Translations under genes and position numbers: made by a program | Assembly (NCBI GenBank): GCA_036874045.1 | Contig: JAZBRI010000003.1 | Location: 5,158,501 to 5,222,500 of the forward strand | Length of the DNA stretch: 64,000 nucleotides | Source of the DNA: Cymodocea nodosa | Lineage: Eukaryota > Streptophyta > Magnoliopsida > Alismatales > Cymodoceaceae | Reading direction: 5' to 3' | The notes under the pieces: generated by a model | The model's database searches: none | What the model was told of the DNA's origin: nothing | What the model saw: the letters and a program-made list of their open reading frames with translations, nothing else | In this document: positions 32,701 through 43,921 of the stretch, piece by piece | Numbering within the stretch: the stretch's first letter is position 1 | Layout: every line of letters starts with the position of its first letter

Positions 32701-35700
32701 ATGAGACCTCCGAGAGGTAGGAAACCTCTCCTTTCCTTTGGTTCTTAATGCCTTGTTTATCTGTCCATTACTTCCTTTGGCGCATTTGGTGTCGTAAAGC
32801 CCGAAATTTGCTTCTTTGTTCTATCATTACAGTTTATCATCGGTAAGGTTTCGTTATTTCCATGTGAATCTGAGATGATAAATTGTTTGTTATCACATCT
32901 CTTTCTGTTTTGAGTTTCTCATTTAAAAAGATAGCTTTCTGCTAGCGCAGTGCATTTCAAGCTGTTGTTTTCTTTGTAGTTTCTGCTGGTTTTGGAAGTT
33001 TTCTCAGTTTTTGTGATAGTTAACTGTGATTTTTTCTTGTTTGGAGATTCTCACTTGGCGTTGTGTTTGACTGTCTTCCAGGAAGAGGTGCATTCAGAGG
33101 TGGTAGGAGTGATGGAGGTGGTGGCAGAGGAAGAGGAAGGTTTGGTGATTCAGGAGGGAGAGGTGGTGGCCGTGGTGGTGGACGCGGTGGTGGCCGTGGT
33201 GGTGGAAGAGGTGGGAGGGGTAGGGGAGGAGGTCGCGGTGGTGGAATGAGGGGAGGAAGTAAGGTGGTAGTCGAGCCACACAGGCATGAAGGTGTGTTTG
33301 TTGCGAAGGGAAAGGAGGACGCGCTTTGCACAAAGAACTTGGTTTTCGGGGACTCTGTGTATGGAGAGAAGCGTATCTCTGTGCAGGTTTGCATTACTTT
33401 TTGTTTGCTGACATTACTAGTCTTGATTTTTGAGTTTCCATTGATCGTTAGCGGTTCTACTTTTCTTGTTCAATGCACCCTAATTCTCGGAGAAGCTGAA
33501 AGACATGAATGAGAATTCTGTACTTTTCTTTTCTCATATTCATTTTCTCACAATAATGTTATTTTATTTGCCCACCTGTTATTGTGCACCCTTTGTGAAG
33601 ATTTTGGGGATGTTTTCATTTTTTTGTGATTTTCCAAGAATTTATGTTTAGCATTGAAAAGATGAAAATAGTTTGTTATTGCCAGTAGTTCATTTTGGCA
33701 AAATAAGAGTTTTTTTCTCTTGCAGAATGAGGATGGAACAAAAACTGAATTCAGAGTGTGGAATCCATTCCGTTCAAAACTTGCTGCAGCCATCCTTGGT
33801 GGTGTTGACAATATTTGGATTGTAAGAAATTATCCTACCTAAGTTTTTACTTTGCTCGACATTTATTAAGCATTTTGACCCATGAAGTATAGCCAAACAA
33901 ATGGTAGTCTTATAAGCTTTTCATTTTAATTTTAAGGGTACTTTCTTATCACATAACATTCTAGAAACATTTATTTATTTCATTTGTCTTACTTTAATCC
34001 TCTTAATATCATCCTTTATAATTTTTCCATTGCTACTTATTATAGATTTTGAAATGGATACAAAATATGAATCATATTTATCTTTATTTCTTAATGAAGT
34101 GTTTTCATAAATTCATAATATTGTAATGTGCTTGATTAACCTCTTGCTCTCTTTCTTGAAGACCCCAGGTTCTCGTGTGCTTTACCTTGGAGCTGCATCT
34201 GGAACCACTGTATCTCATGTGTCTGATATCGTTGGTCCAGTAAGTAAAGCCTTTCTTTTGTTGCATTTGTGTAACTTCTGACTCTTACGTTTGGTTTTTA
34301 TCTTATAGACTGGAGTGGTATATGCTGTTGAATTTTCACATAGGAGTGGTCGAGACTTGGTAAACATGGCAAAAAAACGAACTAATGTCATTCCCATCAT
34401 AGAAGATGCTAGGCATCCTTCTAAGTACAGAATGCTTGTTGGAATGGTGGATGTTATTTTTTCTGATGTTGCTCAACCAGATCAGGTATTCAGATAGTTT
34501 TCTTTTGAATTTTGATAACATGACATGAAGTTTCATTGGGAATTCTTTTGAAGTTTAAATAGTCCATCTCTTTTGTGTTTATTTTGCATTTAAAGCCTGT
34601 TTTCTATCTACACAGTGTTTGCTGAATTCAGATACTTTGCCCTTTTGAATTTTGATAACATAACATAGATGTTTCAGTGGGAATTCTTTTGAAGTTAGAT
34701 GGTCCATCTCTTTTGTGTTTATTTTGCATTTAAAGCCTCGTTGCTTTCTGCAGTGTTTGCTCATTATTTTCCTGTATTTTTTCCTTGTCTAGATTCTGTT
34801 CCAAATCATTTTTATTTTTGTCTGAAATGTATTTCATGCAGTTTTTCTGATTGGAATTGAAACTTGGTTTTTAATTATATTTTTGAAAGATTGCTTGCTT
34901 TCTTTTGTTTACCGCTCAGACTGTGTTAGTAATGTTTGCGGCTAGCTCAAGGTTTTGTGGTGTCATTTGTAACATTTTAAATGCTTTGTTAACATACCAA
35001 GCATATGATGAATTAACTCGGATTCCCCTTCAGGACATCACAATGGATGATGCAAATTCGAGTATCTGATGCACATTGTGAACTTTGATGATTGTTTACA
35101 ATTGTTTTTTATTTTTTGTTTAATTTTTAATGATTTCTTTGTTTTCTGATAATTCATGTGATGATTTGCTTGGATTCCCCTTCAGTACGTCATAATGGAT
35201 GATGTAGCTTCAAAATTCTGATGTATATTCATTATTTTCTCTTTAATCTGTCTCCTTCTTGGTCTTTGATTTCTCTGATGTGTTGCTAGTTTTTATCAAC
35301 GTTATATTAGTTTTTAAAATAATCTTTATCTTTAGATGAAACTTCAATTGATGCTTGTTTTTACCCTTTTGAGGTATGGAGCAAGTTTTCCACGTGCGTA
35401 TGACAGGGAGTCATCGATGTGCTTTTGGTTTACAATTGAATTTGGTTGCTAGAAATATCTTTTGTGCTGTTAGTAGTGGCTTTTAGTAATTAAGTTTATT
35501 TTGTAATTTTACTAAAAATATTGGGTAACACGGAGCATTATCCGAAAAAACTTACCTCTATAAGATCTTAATTTTTGAATACGATCTCTTAATTCTCTAC
35601 TTGAGCATTATCTGTAACTTCTGTTCGATCTGGTTCTTCCAGTGTTTAGATTTTTGTTATGTTACACATGCTCTTATTTTCTGCAGGCAAGGATCTTAGC

Positions 35701-36125
35701 TTTGAATGCTTCTTTTTTCTTGAAAAATGGTGGTCACTTTGTCATATCAATCAAGGTACTCCTGTAAATACAAACACTATTTTGCGTTGTTAAAACAATT
35801 CTCTAGTTTCCTGAGCCTACACATGTTTTACTCGTAATCACAACACTTCGATACCGTATTTGATTTCTCCTACCCATGTTTTACTTGTAATCGCATATTG
35901 GCATTGCAATCACAATACTTTGATACCATATTTGATTACTCTCCACAGGCCAATTGCATCGACTCCACCGTTCCTGCCGAGGCAGTATTTGCCCAAGAAG
36001 TCAAGAAGCTCCAGGCTGATCAATTCAAGCCTTCTGAGCAAGTTACATTGGAACCATTCGAGCGTGATCACGCTTGTGTTGTCGGTGGTTACAGAATGCC
36101 AAAGAAACAAAAGCCTGCTTCATAA
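32701..36125 (+). CDS. FIB: Fibrillarin, rRNA 2'-O-methyltransferase of C/D snoRNPs
   Basis: Nucleolar methyltransferase that uses C/D-box snoRNA guides to 2'-O-methylate rRNA. Exons: 32701-32716, 33082-33386, 33726-33821, 34162-34239, 34309-34485, 35687-35755, 35949-36125; all GT-AG, total 918 bp, 305 residues, the usual plant length. The start [16 protein letters not shown] leads into a Gly/Arg-rich domain (about residues 6-75, RGG and GGR repeats). The methyltransferase domain follows: [28 protein letters not shown], AdoMet loop [17 protein letters not shown] (from residue 145), [36 protein letters not shown], and a C-terminus ending [11 protein letters not shown]. No defect is seen; it looks functional. 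Intron 5 hosts two snoRNA copies, as in Arabidopsis FIB1/FIB2. Confidence 0.98.
34500..34768 (+). repeat. Tandem duplication in fibrillarin intron 5
   Basis: TTTTGAATTTTGATAACAT...AAGCCT...GTGTTTGCT occurs at about 34503-34625 and 34644-34760, about 85-90 percent identical. Noncoding; C and D boxes absent. Confidence 0.75.
35000..35074 (+). ncRNA. C/D-box snoRNA, copy 1 (U60f-like), in fibrillarin intron 5
   Basis: C box ATGATGA at 35005-35011, C'-like GGATGATG at 35045-35052, D box CTGA at 35066-35069, with a short GCA/TGC closing stem. The guide CTCGGATTCCCCTT (35018-35031) is complementary over 13 bases to the conserved 25S rRNA segment AAGGGGAATCCGA (remembered). Processed from the spliced intron. 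Arabidopsis fibrillarin genes carry U60f snoRNAs in the fifth intron, so position and host support the call. Confidence 0.8.
35153..35226 (+). ncRNA. C/D-box snoRNA, copy 2, in fibrillarin intron 5
   Basis: C box GTGATGA at 35158-35164, C'-like GGATGATG at 35197-35204, D box CTGA at 35218-35221. The core TTGGATTCCCCTTCAG is shared with copy 1, so 11 bases of the 25S guide are kept. The second guide region before the D box differs (TAGCTTCAAAATT against CAAATTCGAGTAT). The closing stem is weaker than in copy 1, so it may be less well processed or decaying. Confidence 0.7.
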
Positions 36126-38350
36126 TTTCTGGTATTTTGATGGAGCGCTTCCTCGGTTGCTTCATTATCTTTCGTACATCACAGACCTTTACCTTTTCAT
36201 AAGGTGTTGTTATAACTCTTAAGCTTACTAGATTTGTGTCTTTGATTTATGCTATTTCCTCTTAGAATGCTAATTTCATGGACAAGAACGTTAAAATATC
36301 CTTATTGCCCCTTTCGTCTCACTCTCATCTCTCAGTCTTTGTCGATTTTGAGCGTCTCAAGCCATGCTAACGGTGTAATGAATTGGAAAATATAGCTTCT
36401 AGAAATGTTTGGAATGGGTATTGATCACACACTAAACATGTATGATTGACAAGTGTAATTGCTATTCAAGTGTGATTCTCCTTTTCTTTTAACGACTGTT
36501 GTGTGAAAAATTCTCAATGTTGTTACTGAAGAGTTTCTTGAGGAAAATAATTATTACGGGCAGTGCTCCGGAGACCTTGCCATTTCCCTACGGATTCATC
36601 ATAAATAAATATTGTGGTGGATGATAATCTCAATAAAAATGCAAATGTTGCCGCCTACGGCAAACGTCTTGTAGGCATGCGTCAATGATGGATGGCTGAG
36701 ATTCAGCCACGTCCTCACTTCCTTACCCCGCGCCTCAAACTTTCGTTGTCCAATAATAAGAGTACCCATCTCTTTTATGCACCAACATTTTGTTGATGAT
36801 GGTTGAATCTATTGGAATTTAGTTTTTCAAACATTTTCCCCAACTACCGAAGACCTTACATCCTAAAATCTCTGGGCGGTGAAGCTGCACATATTTATGG
36901 ACAATGTGCACACAAATATTTTATTGCTTGCAGCCAACCCTACTCAATTACATCATCCTTTTGTACTTACATCAGACAAGTTAGAAGACGAAGTCATTGA
37001 TAATAATTATTATATATATTTAACATAAAAAAAATAATTTTACCAGCATCACTATTTTCGAATAATATTATGAAATGAGATTATCGTTTATAAGATAGAC
37101 ATTTATAACAAAATTTCCGTGTATACTTACGATAAATGATTTTGATTTATTAGAACTGACGTTCTTGCACGGTATATTAAATATCTAAGAATACTGATTT
37201 TAATTTAATCAGAATTAAATATTAAGATTTGTTTGTACGTTTAGAATTAAATATGATAGAATTTAAATTCAATCGAAGGAAGAAGAAGAATGAAATAGAA
37301 GGAAAGTCGCAAAGTTGGTTAAGAGCAGACACATGATTTCTGATGGATGGCAAAAGAAGAGGTTGATTCCTTGATGATTATGGGATGCGAAAAAAATTTC
37401 CGTCGTTCTGCAGAAGTACAAATTTTTTTCCCATTTTAGCACAATCAGCTCTTACGCAAAATTGAACAAAATCTTTTTCCCTTTCCCATCTAATTCCACG
37501 TGTAGAAATCTCCCCTGCGACGAACACCCCGAATGTCTACGTCTTCGTAGATCTTTGAATGGTGTTACTTTTGTCAATATATAATTTGTTTAGACGTCAA
37601 TTTTCACGTCTTCGGATCACTTCGCTTCGTGCACGTGCCGATCGTTACGTGGTCCTTTCTTCCACGAGAGAAGACGTAGACGAAGACGAAGACGACGGGA
37701 AATAAATATTTGACGTGACTTTTTAAAACTTATTAGGACAATTTTATATTGATATAAAAAAAAGCTTAACATTGTAATTCGTTACCGTCAATTGAGGTTT
37801 TAAATTGAAAAACCTGCTAATCATTGTAGATAATTAATAAGTTGAACTTTTACCAAAATTGAGGTTGTGAATGTAAACGAAGCTAAATGCTTTCTAGTTT
37901 ATAAAAAAGTTGCAGAAGCATTATCCTACGTTTTCAAAACTATCAATATGATTTTTTTTATTTACATAAAAATTACCAAAAAAATCGCAAATATTGTCTT
38001 TTAAATTTTATTTTGGAGTGGATCAAGTAAAACCATTAATTAAAGAACTCGATTTAACGAATTATTCAATTCCTCGTATATACCAGAAAATCAAGAGAAC
38101 TCTCTCGTGTAGAGACGTCTGTTTAAAAAAAATTTTCTACATCTTCACGTCACGAAGTTGCACTGTTGCAGTCAAAATTTTGTCATTTCACTTTATGTCA
38201 TGGTGAGCAAAAATAGAAATATTTAGAAAAGTTGAAGTTGATATATCTATAAAAAATATATTCGACGGTATAAAGTTTTTAAATATTAAAATTAAAAAAT
38301 TTAACTGTAACTACGGGCTTAAAGTTTCGAATCCGTGGATGTAATAAAGT
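36126..38350 (+). other. Fibrillarin 3' UTR and intergenic DNA
   Basis: The 3' UTR probably ends within the first 350 bases. 36560-36770 is GC-richer with CCACGTCC but I recognise no gene. 37490-37710 has CACGTG (G-box, about 37632) and TACGTGG words that look promoter-like, upstream of the 38.4 kb island. The rest is AT-rich. Confidence 0.35.
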
Positions 38351-39085
38351 GTAGAATATATTTTCTTGTCAAAGAAAAGTGTACGATCTTTTGACAAATA
38401 CTACAGAAGTCGGAAGCGGATTGGCGACAGTTCGACTCCACCACCTTCCAAAATGGTAGAAGCGCCACGTCACTATCACACCCTTGCAGAATCTACTTTG
38501 CTTGCAGTCGCAGCCATTTCGCCTTTGCCTTTGCCTTTGCCTTTGCCTCGTCGTCGGCGTCGCCGATATTCCAAATTCCCAATTGCCTAGGGCTTTGCGG
38601 TTCTAATCCAACGAATTCCGGGATTTTACCGGCGCGCTGCTCGTGCGACAGTGTGGGCCATGAGAGATCGGATTGATCGCCACCGGTACGTGGTTTTTTC
38701 TCCTTGCTTGTCCGAACTATTTTGGAGTAGTAGGATTTTCTCTTGTGATTTTCTTGCTCGTAATCGCCTGGTAAGTTCGGTGCCTTGAGTGATTTGCTTT
38801 TTCTTCCCGTGGGATTCTATCGTTATGATCAAGTTTTATGTGTACTTGCGTGGTGTTTATTTGTTTGCAGTTGGCACATAGCAAAGGAAACGTGCCGTTT
38901 CGAATGTCTTCCTCACTTCGTACTTACCTTTTTTTATGTGTTTCCTTCTTCTTTTAGTGTTCTGAATAATCGTGCCTCTGTGCAGAGAGATTTGACGAAT
39001 GGAAACTGGCCGCGCGTAGGGGAAGATCAACGGACACAGAAGATTCCGGCTAGCTGTAATGGGGCTCCGAAAGTGGCTGTATCAA
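38350..39085 (+). other. Promoter and leader-exon island of an unidentified or distant gene
   Basis: A local GC rise with a (TTTGCC)n tract at about 38521-38550 and a plausible first exon ending at donor CACCG|GTACGTGG (38684|38685) after ATGAGAGATCGGATTGATCG at 38660. A later exon-like segment (acceptor TGTGCAG near 38985, donor TCAA|GTAAGG at 39085) reads DLTNGNWPRVGEDQ, then TQKIPASCNGAPKV. I do not recognise this peptide. It may be the 5' leader of the BRO1-domain gene starting at 49717 (sense, no other start between), or a truncated gene. Confidence 0.35.
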
Positions 39086-39429
39086 GTAAGGGGGTTTTCC
39101 ATTCTATTCTAGCCCAAAAACCCCTTTTCACTATTTATAATGGAAGCGAAAACCTCGACACTCTCTCCGCCCCTAACCACTCTCAAATTCTTCTAGGAGT
39201 GGTGGTCAAACGTTCAGATCGTGCAAATTTGAATGTTCAGATGGTGCTCTTCAATGACCACCCTCCAACATCTTTCACTTGATCACAAAGATCATGCATC
39301 GCTTATACACTATTATTATCTATTAGATGTATAATTTTCAATTTCCACTCCTACCATTCGTAAAGAGTACAATTTTCAGTTTCCACTTTCACTATTTATG
39401 GTAATGTTCTTCATTTCCATTATCAATGA

Positions 39430-39577
39430 AAATATTTCTTAATCTCATCAAACCAACAAACTTGATTAATTTTTTCATCATAATCTCTTTAGTTAAAGGA
39501 TCAATAATTATATCGTTTGTCGGAACATAACTTACTTTTACTTTTCCTTTATCTACAATATCACAAATATAATGATG
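39430..39577 (-). pseudogene. Copia RNase H C-terminus remnant
   Basis: The minus strand reads HHYICDIVDKGKVKVSYVPT, then NDIIIDPLTKEI, the end of a copia RNase H domain. It continues the frame at 40097-40288 and is separated from it by a MITE. Confidence 0.75.
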
Positions 39578-39582
39578 CTATG

Positions 39583-40096
39583 AGCTTGTTTGTGCACATA
39601 AAATTAGAATTTTGTAGAATTGAAATTTTGACAAAATTTGACAGAAACAGAATTTAAAATATAGGTGTTTGTGCATATTCAGTAATTAAATAAAAATTGA
39701 AATTCAAGTATTTATGCATAATATGGAATTGGATAAAATTAGAATTTTATATTTATGTATGATAATAACGTAATATACTTATTTTTAATTAAATAATTTA
39801 AGTAATTATTAAAAATAGAATTTATTTATTATATTAATCAATTAACATGTTATATAATTATATTATTAAATATTCATATATCATTTATTAATAATTAAAG
39901 GACATGCAAGAATTTCTTGAGACGGAAATGAATTTCACACCTCTATGGATGAGAATTCACATTTTCATATTTACATTGTAATTGAGAATTTCATTTCTTT
40001 TTAGAGTTAAAATTTCAAGTGTACAAATACTCATTGTTTTGGAATTGGATGGAATTAAAATTCATTTTCATTCAATTCCAAGTGCACAAATCCCAC
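39583..40096. mobile_element. MITE with TTTGTGCAC ends (copy 1)
   Basis: Inserted between YIDI and HHYICDI of a copia RNase H remnant. Left end AGCTTGTTTGTGCACATAAA; right end (reverse complement) GTGGGATTTGTGCACTTGGA. An internal GTGTTTGTGCATATTCAG lies near the left end. No ORF. Flanks share only CTAT(A)G, so the duplication length is unclear. Confidence 0.7.
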
Positions 40097-40288
40097 CTAT
40101 ATGTCAATATATTTTTCTCTTAAAATATTAACACTACCATTAATAAAACTAATTGTAGTTTGGTTGTTACAATATATTTTTATTGGACCATTTATCAAAT
40201 TAAGGTTTAAGTCATTCAAAAATGTTTTGATCCAAATAACATGTGTGTTGGTTATAATACTAACAATATATTTGTAAGCATAAATCAT
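40097..40288 (-). pseudogene. Copia RNase H remnant (DNQ region)
   Basis: Reads VIWIKTFLNDLNLNLIN, PIKIYCNNQTTISFIN and REKYIDI, equal to the family AxWLKxFLxDLxL...PIxIYCDNQxAI...RxKHIDI. The catalytic-site Asp of CDN has become Asn. Confidence 0.75.
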
Positions 40289-40676
40289 GTGCGATCAAAA
40301 ATACAAATTTTACATTAATCTTTTTTTCCACAAGTGCACAATGTCCATTGTATTTAACATGTGCAAGTATGGGTCATTCCCTTGAGGTGTTTGTCTTAAC
40401 CATATTTATTAGATTGATTACTTGATTAAACACCGTCAACATGAATCTATCATTAAGTTAGTATCCTAAATATCTACTAAAATTTAAGTTATATGCATAC
40501 AAATGGAGCAACCAGATCAGAAAAAATGCATAGATACTTTACTCAACCTCTCCTCTTTACCCTTATAAGCACACGTCCAAATAATGGTAGAGTTCATCAT
40601 TTCAAACCTAAGAGCCCTTCATTGGAGAGTAAATAGAGACATACAAATCAATGCCCAACATTCAAAAACTCATATG

Positions 40677-40760
40677 ATACAAGTTGGAGAAGTAGGAGAA
40701 TATGATACAAGTTGGAGAAGTAGGAGAATATGATACAAGTTGGAGAAGTAGGAGAAGATC
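40677..40760. repeat. 28 bp tandem triplication across the copia insertion junction
   Basis: Units start at 40677, 40705 and 40733, each ATACA plus AGTTGGAGAAGTAGGAGAA. Each unit contains the 5 bp target ATACA and the first 23 bases of the LTR; the third unit runs on into the true LTR. Confidence 0.85.
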
Positions 40761-40875
40761 AATCGTATATTTTCTTTCAATCGTATATTATGTGTAGTAC
40801 AAGAGACTAAGAGGCTATATGGTATCTTCAAGATCCATTTATGCATAAATGAATCCTATACACTAAGTACTAACA
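40738..40875 (-). repeat. 3' LTR, 138 bp
   Basis: Matches 45691-45811 except for a 17 bp insertion (ATAAATGAATCC... near 40844-40862) and a few substitutions. The outer edge is part of the triplicated 28-mer. Confidence 0.88.
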
Positions 40876-40882
40876 CACCCCC

Positions 40883-41368
40883 TCAAGTTAGAGCATATAT
40901 ATCAAACGTACCCAACTTGTTACAAAGATTTTCAAAAACATTGGCACCAAACCCTTTGGTAAAAATATCTGCAACTTGGTCTTCAAATCGAGTGAAAGGT
41001 GTGGAAATGATCCCTTTGGCCACATGGTCTTTAATAAAATGACAGTCAACCTCGACGTGCTTTGTCTTTTCATGAAAGATAGGATTACTAGCGATATAAT
41101 TGACTGCTTGATTATCACAATGCACAAGAATAGATGAGTTCACATTAATTTGTAGTTCTTGTAATAATGTCTTTAACCAAATAAGTTCTGTGGTAGTTTG
41201 AGACATAACTCGATATTCAGCTTCTGCACTTGACTTGGAGACCATATTTTGTTTCTTGCTTCGCCAGGTAACTAGATTTCCACCAAGATAAGTACAAAAA
41301 TCAGAAGTAGACTTTCTATCAGCTTTGTCTCTTGTATAACCAGCATTAGAGTATCCTTCAACATTCAA
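40883..41368 (-). pseudogene. Copia RNase H domain
   Basis: 161 codons: EGYSNAGYTRDKADRKST (first catalytic Asp replaced by Asn), SSAEAEYRVM (Glu), VHCDNQAVNYI (Asp), HVEVDCHFIKDHV, VADIFTKGF and C-terminus NKLGTFDIYALT. Open but missing one active-site residue. Confidence 0.88.
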
Positions 41369-41440
41369 GTGTCTATGTTTTTGATATAGAAGGCCCTTTC
41401 CCAGGGCATTTTTGAGATAGGTGAGAACACAAAGAGCTCC

Positions 41441-42460
41441 TTACCAATGGACATGTTTCAAGGCATGCATGAATTGACTGAGTAGACTGACGATATAAGA
41501 GATATTCGGTCTTGTCACAGTTAGATAGATCAGTTTTTCCACTAACCGTTTATATCTCCCTATATCTTTAAAGAGAAGAGAGTCTTCATCCCAAAAAGAA
41601 TAATTTTGTTCTATAGGAGTACACTCTGGTTTGCAACCTTCAAGGTCGGTTTCTTTTAACAAATCCAAGATATACTTCCTTTGAGATAGAGATAGATACC
41701 CTCTGAAATAGGCTAGCTCAATGCCAAGGAAATATCTCGGGGATCCCATGTCCTTGGTAGTAAATGTTTTTTAAAGGAATTGTTTTGTCTTTTCTATGCC
41801 TTGAGGATCATCACCTGTTGAAGCATGTCATCAATAGATACTGCAAGAATAACAACTCCCTTATCAGTATACTTGATAAAGACATAGTGATCAACCCTAC
41901 AGCTGTCAAACCCATGATTCAGCATAACACTACTAAATTTTTCAAACCAGGCTTTTAGACTCTGCTTAAGTCTATAAATTGCCTTGTGAAGCAAGCAGAC
42001 TTGATTGTTCTTCTGATTAGCATAACCGAGGGGTTGTTCCATAAAAACCTATTCATTAAGATCTCCATATAAGAAAGCGTTCTTAACATCAAGTTGTGTT
42101 AACCTCCACGACTTGTTTACAACTATAGATAGAATTACACAAATGGAATCAAGGCAGGCAATAGGAGAAAAGTCTTAGAGTAATCAACACCATACTCTTG
42201 GGAGAATCCTTTAGCCACCAATCATGCCTTGTATCGGTCAATAGAACCATCTGAATGATGTTTAATGATGTAAACCCACCTGCATGAAACTACATTGCCT
42301 TCATCAAGACAAGGAATCAGATCCCAAGTACCATGAGAGAGTAGAGCATCCATTTTTTCATCTATAGCTACTTTCCAGTGAGGTATTTGGAGTGTCTCAT
42401 GATAATCCCAAGGTAAATGTTCAGAAGTAATAGATAGAGCAAAGGTACGAAAAGTGGAAT
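41441..42460 (-). pseudogene. Copia reverse transcriptase, frames broken
   Basis: The frame 42042-41794 contains MEQPLGYANQKNNQVCLLHK, AIYRLKQSLKAWFEKF and VVILAVSIDDMLQ, which replaces the usual YVDDM. The frame 41749-41441 has SPRYFLGIELAYF, LSLSQRKYILDLLKET and NISYIVSLLSQFMHALK. The N-terminal part (42050-42400) is frameshifted. Confidence 0.85.
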
Positions 42461-42623
42461 TCAGGTTTGCATAGGAGACAATATGAGATAAGGGATGTTG
42501 TGTGCATGAGCGAGCCCCCTTTCATAAGGTAATAGGTAGGCTATCATCAGGTAATAAGGAAGTAGACTCACCAATAGGAGCAGTGAAAGAAGGGGACGTA
42601 GGTAGAGCTGGAGGCCGTGGTCT

Positions 42624-43774
42624 TCAATGATATACCTGGTATGTAGGTTGATCATTTGTGTTTTGTATAGACATGTTTTCAGATTTTGTAGCATGAGTAT
42701 CTGGAGTCGCATCAACATCATTGGTGTTAATATTTTTAAATTCTGTGGCATGAGAAAGAGGACCCAATAGAGGAGGAGAAATACTCTTAGAAACATAACC
42801 TATGGGAGAAGTTTCCGTGGAAATAGTGTAGGACTGAGACTCAAAGAATGTCACATCCATAGAAGTATAATATTTCCTAGTTGGAGGGTGATATACTCGA
42901 TATCTCTTTTGGGTATGAGAGTACCCCACAAACATGTACTTGATAGACTTGGGGGACAACTTATCAGCTCTGGGCATAGATTTTGAACCAAAGCAATACA
43001 TCCAAACACACGAGGAGTAATAGGAAAAAATTCAGTTTCAGGGGCAAGACGTTGAATGGGGATAACGCCTTCTAAGGATGTTGAGGGCATCCTATTAATC
43101 AAACACGTAGCAATAAGAATAACATCAGACCAAATGTACTTTGAAACCCACATATGAACTAAGAGAGTGCGAGCCACATCAAGAATATGATGGTGTTTGC
43201 GCTCAACCACCTCATTTTGTTGAGAGGTGTGAAGGCAAGTCATTTAATAAATGATGTCATGAGAAGCACACAAATTCTAAAACTCATGCTGAACAAATTC
43301 AAGAGCATTGTCAATTCTTAAAATTTTGGGATAGATGGAGAACTGATTTTTTATTTCAGTTAAAAAAGTTTGAAAAACATCTAGAAAAGTTTGATGATTT
43401 TTCAACAAATACACTTAAGACACTCAAGAAAAATTGTTAATTAAGACAATGCAATATTTATGACCTAGAACAGACACGATATAACTAGAACCCTAAATAT
43501 CATAATAGACAAGTTCAAACATACTAGTAGACGATACAAGACGAAGGTGCTTAAATGTAGCACGATGATGTTTCCCAAGCTAACAAGACTTACAATCAAA
43601 AAAAGGAACAGACATCCATGAGAGAGCTTGACGAAGTTTGACCCATGATGGATGATTCAAGCGGTGATGCCACAAAACTGAAGTGTCTGTACTTGACAAG
43701 CCTGTGATCAACTCACGGGAAATATCGTCACGAACCAGCAAGTACACCTCATCAATCTTCTGTCTATGACCCAA
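42624..43774 (-). pseudogene. Copia GAG-pre-integrase and integrase, frames broken
   Basis: 43774-43580: LWHHRLNHPSWVKLRQAL (zinc-binding start). 43243-42851: LHTSQQNEVVERKHHHILDV (catalytic Glu region) and CLINRMPSTSLEG. 43001-42624: KLSPKSIKYMFVGYSHTQKR. The catalytic Asp region near 43300-43570 is not in one open frame. Confidence 0.85.
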
Positions 43775-43921
43775 ACCAATCTTCTGTCTCGTCTACAAGT
43801 CTTAAAAGGTAACATGAAAATGATAGAAAATAACTGAGCATTGTAACTGGACGGTAATGGTGCCAATAGATAAGAGATTGAATGAAAATTCAGGTATATA
43901 AAAGACATCATTCAGTCTTAG

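Noticed and set aside
33020-33394. 124-codon minus-strand ORF rich in Pro and Leu
   Set aside because: It is the antisense of the Gly/Arg-rich domain of fibrillarin; the composition is forced by the GGT/GGC repeats.
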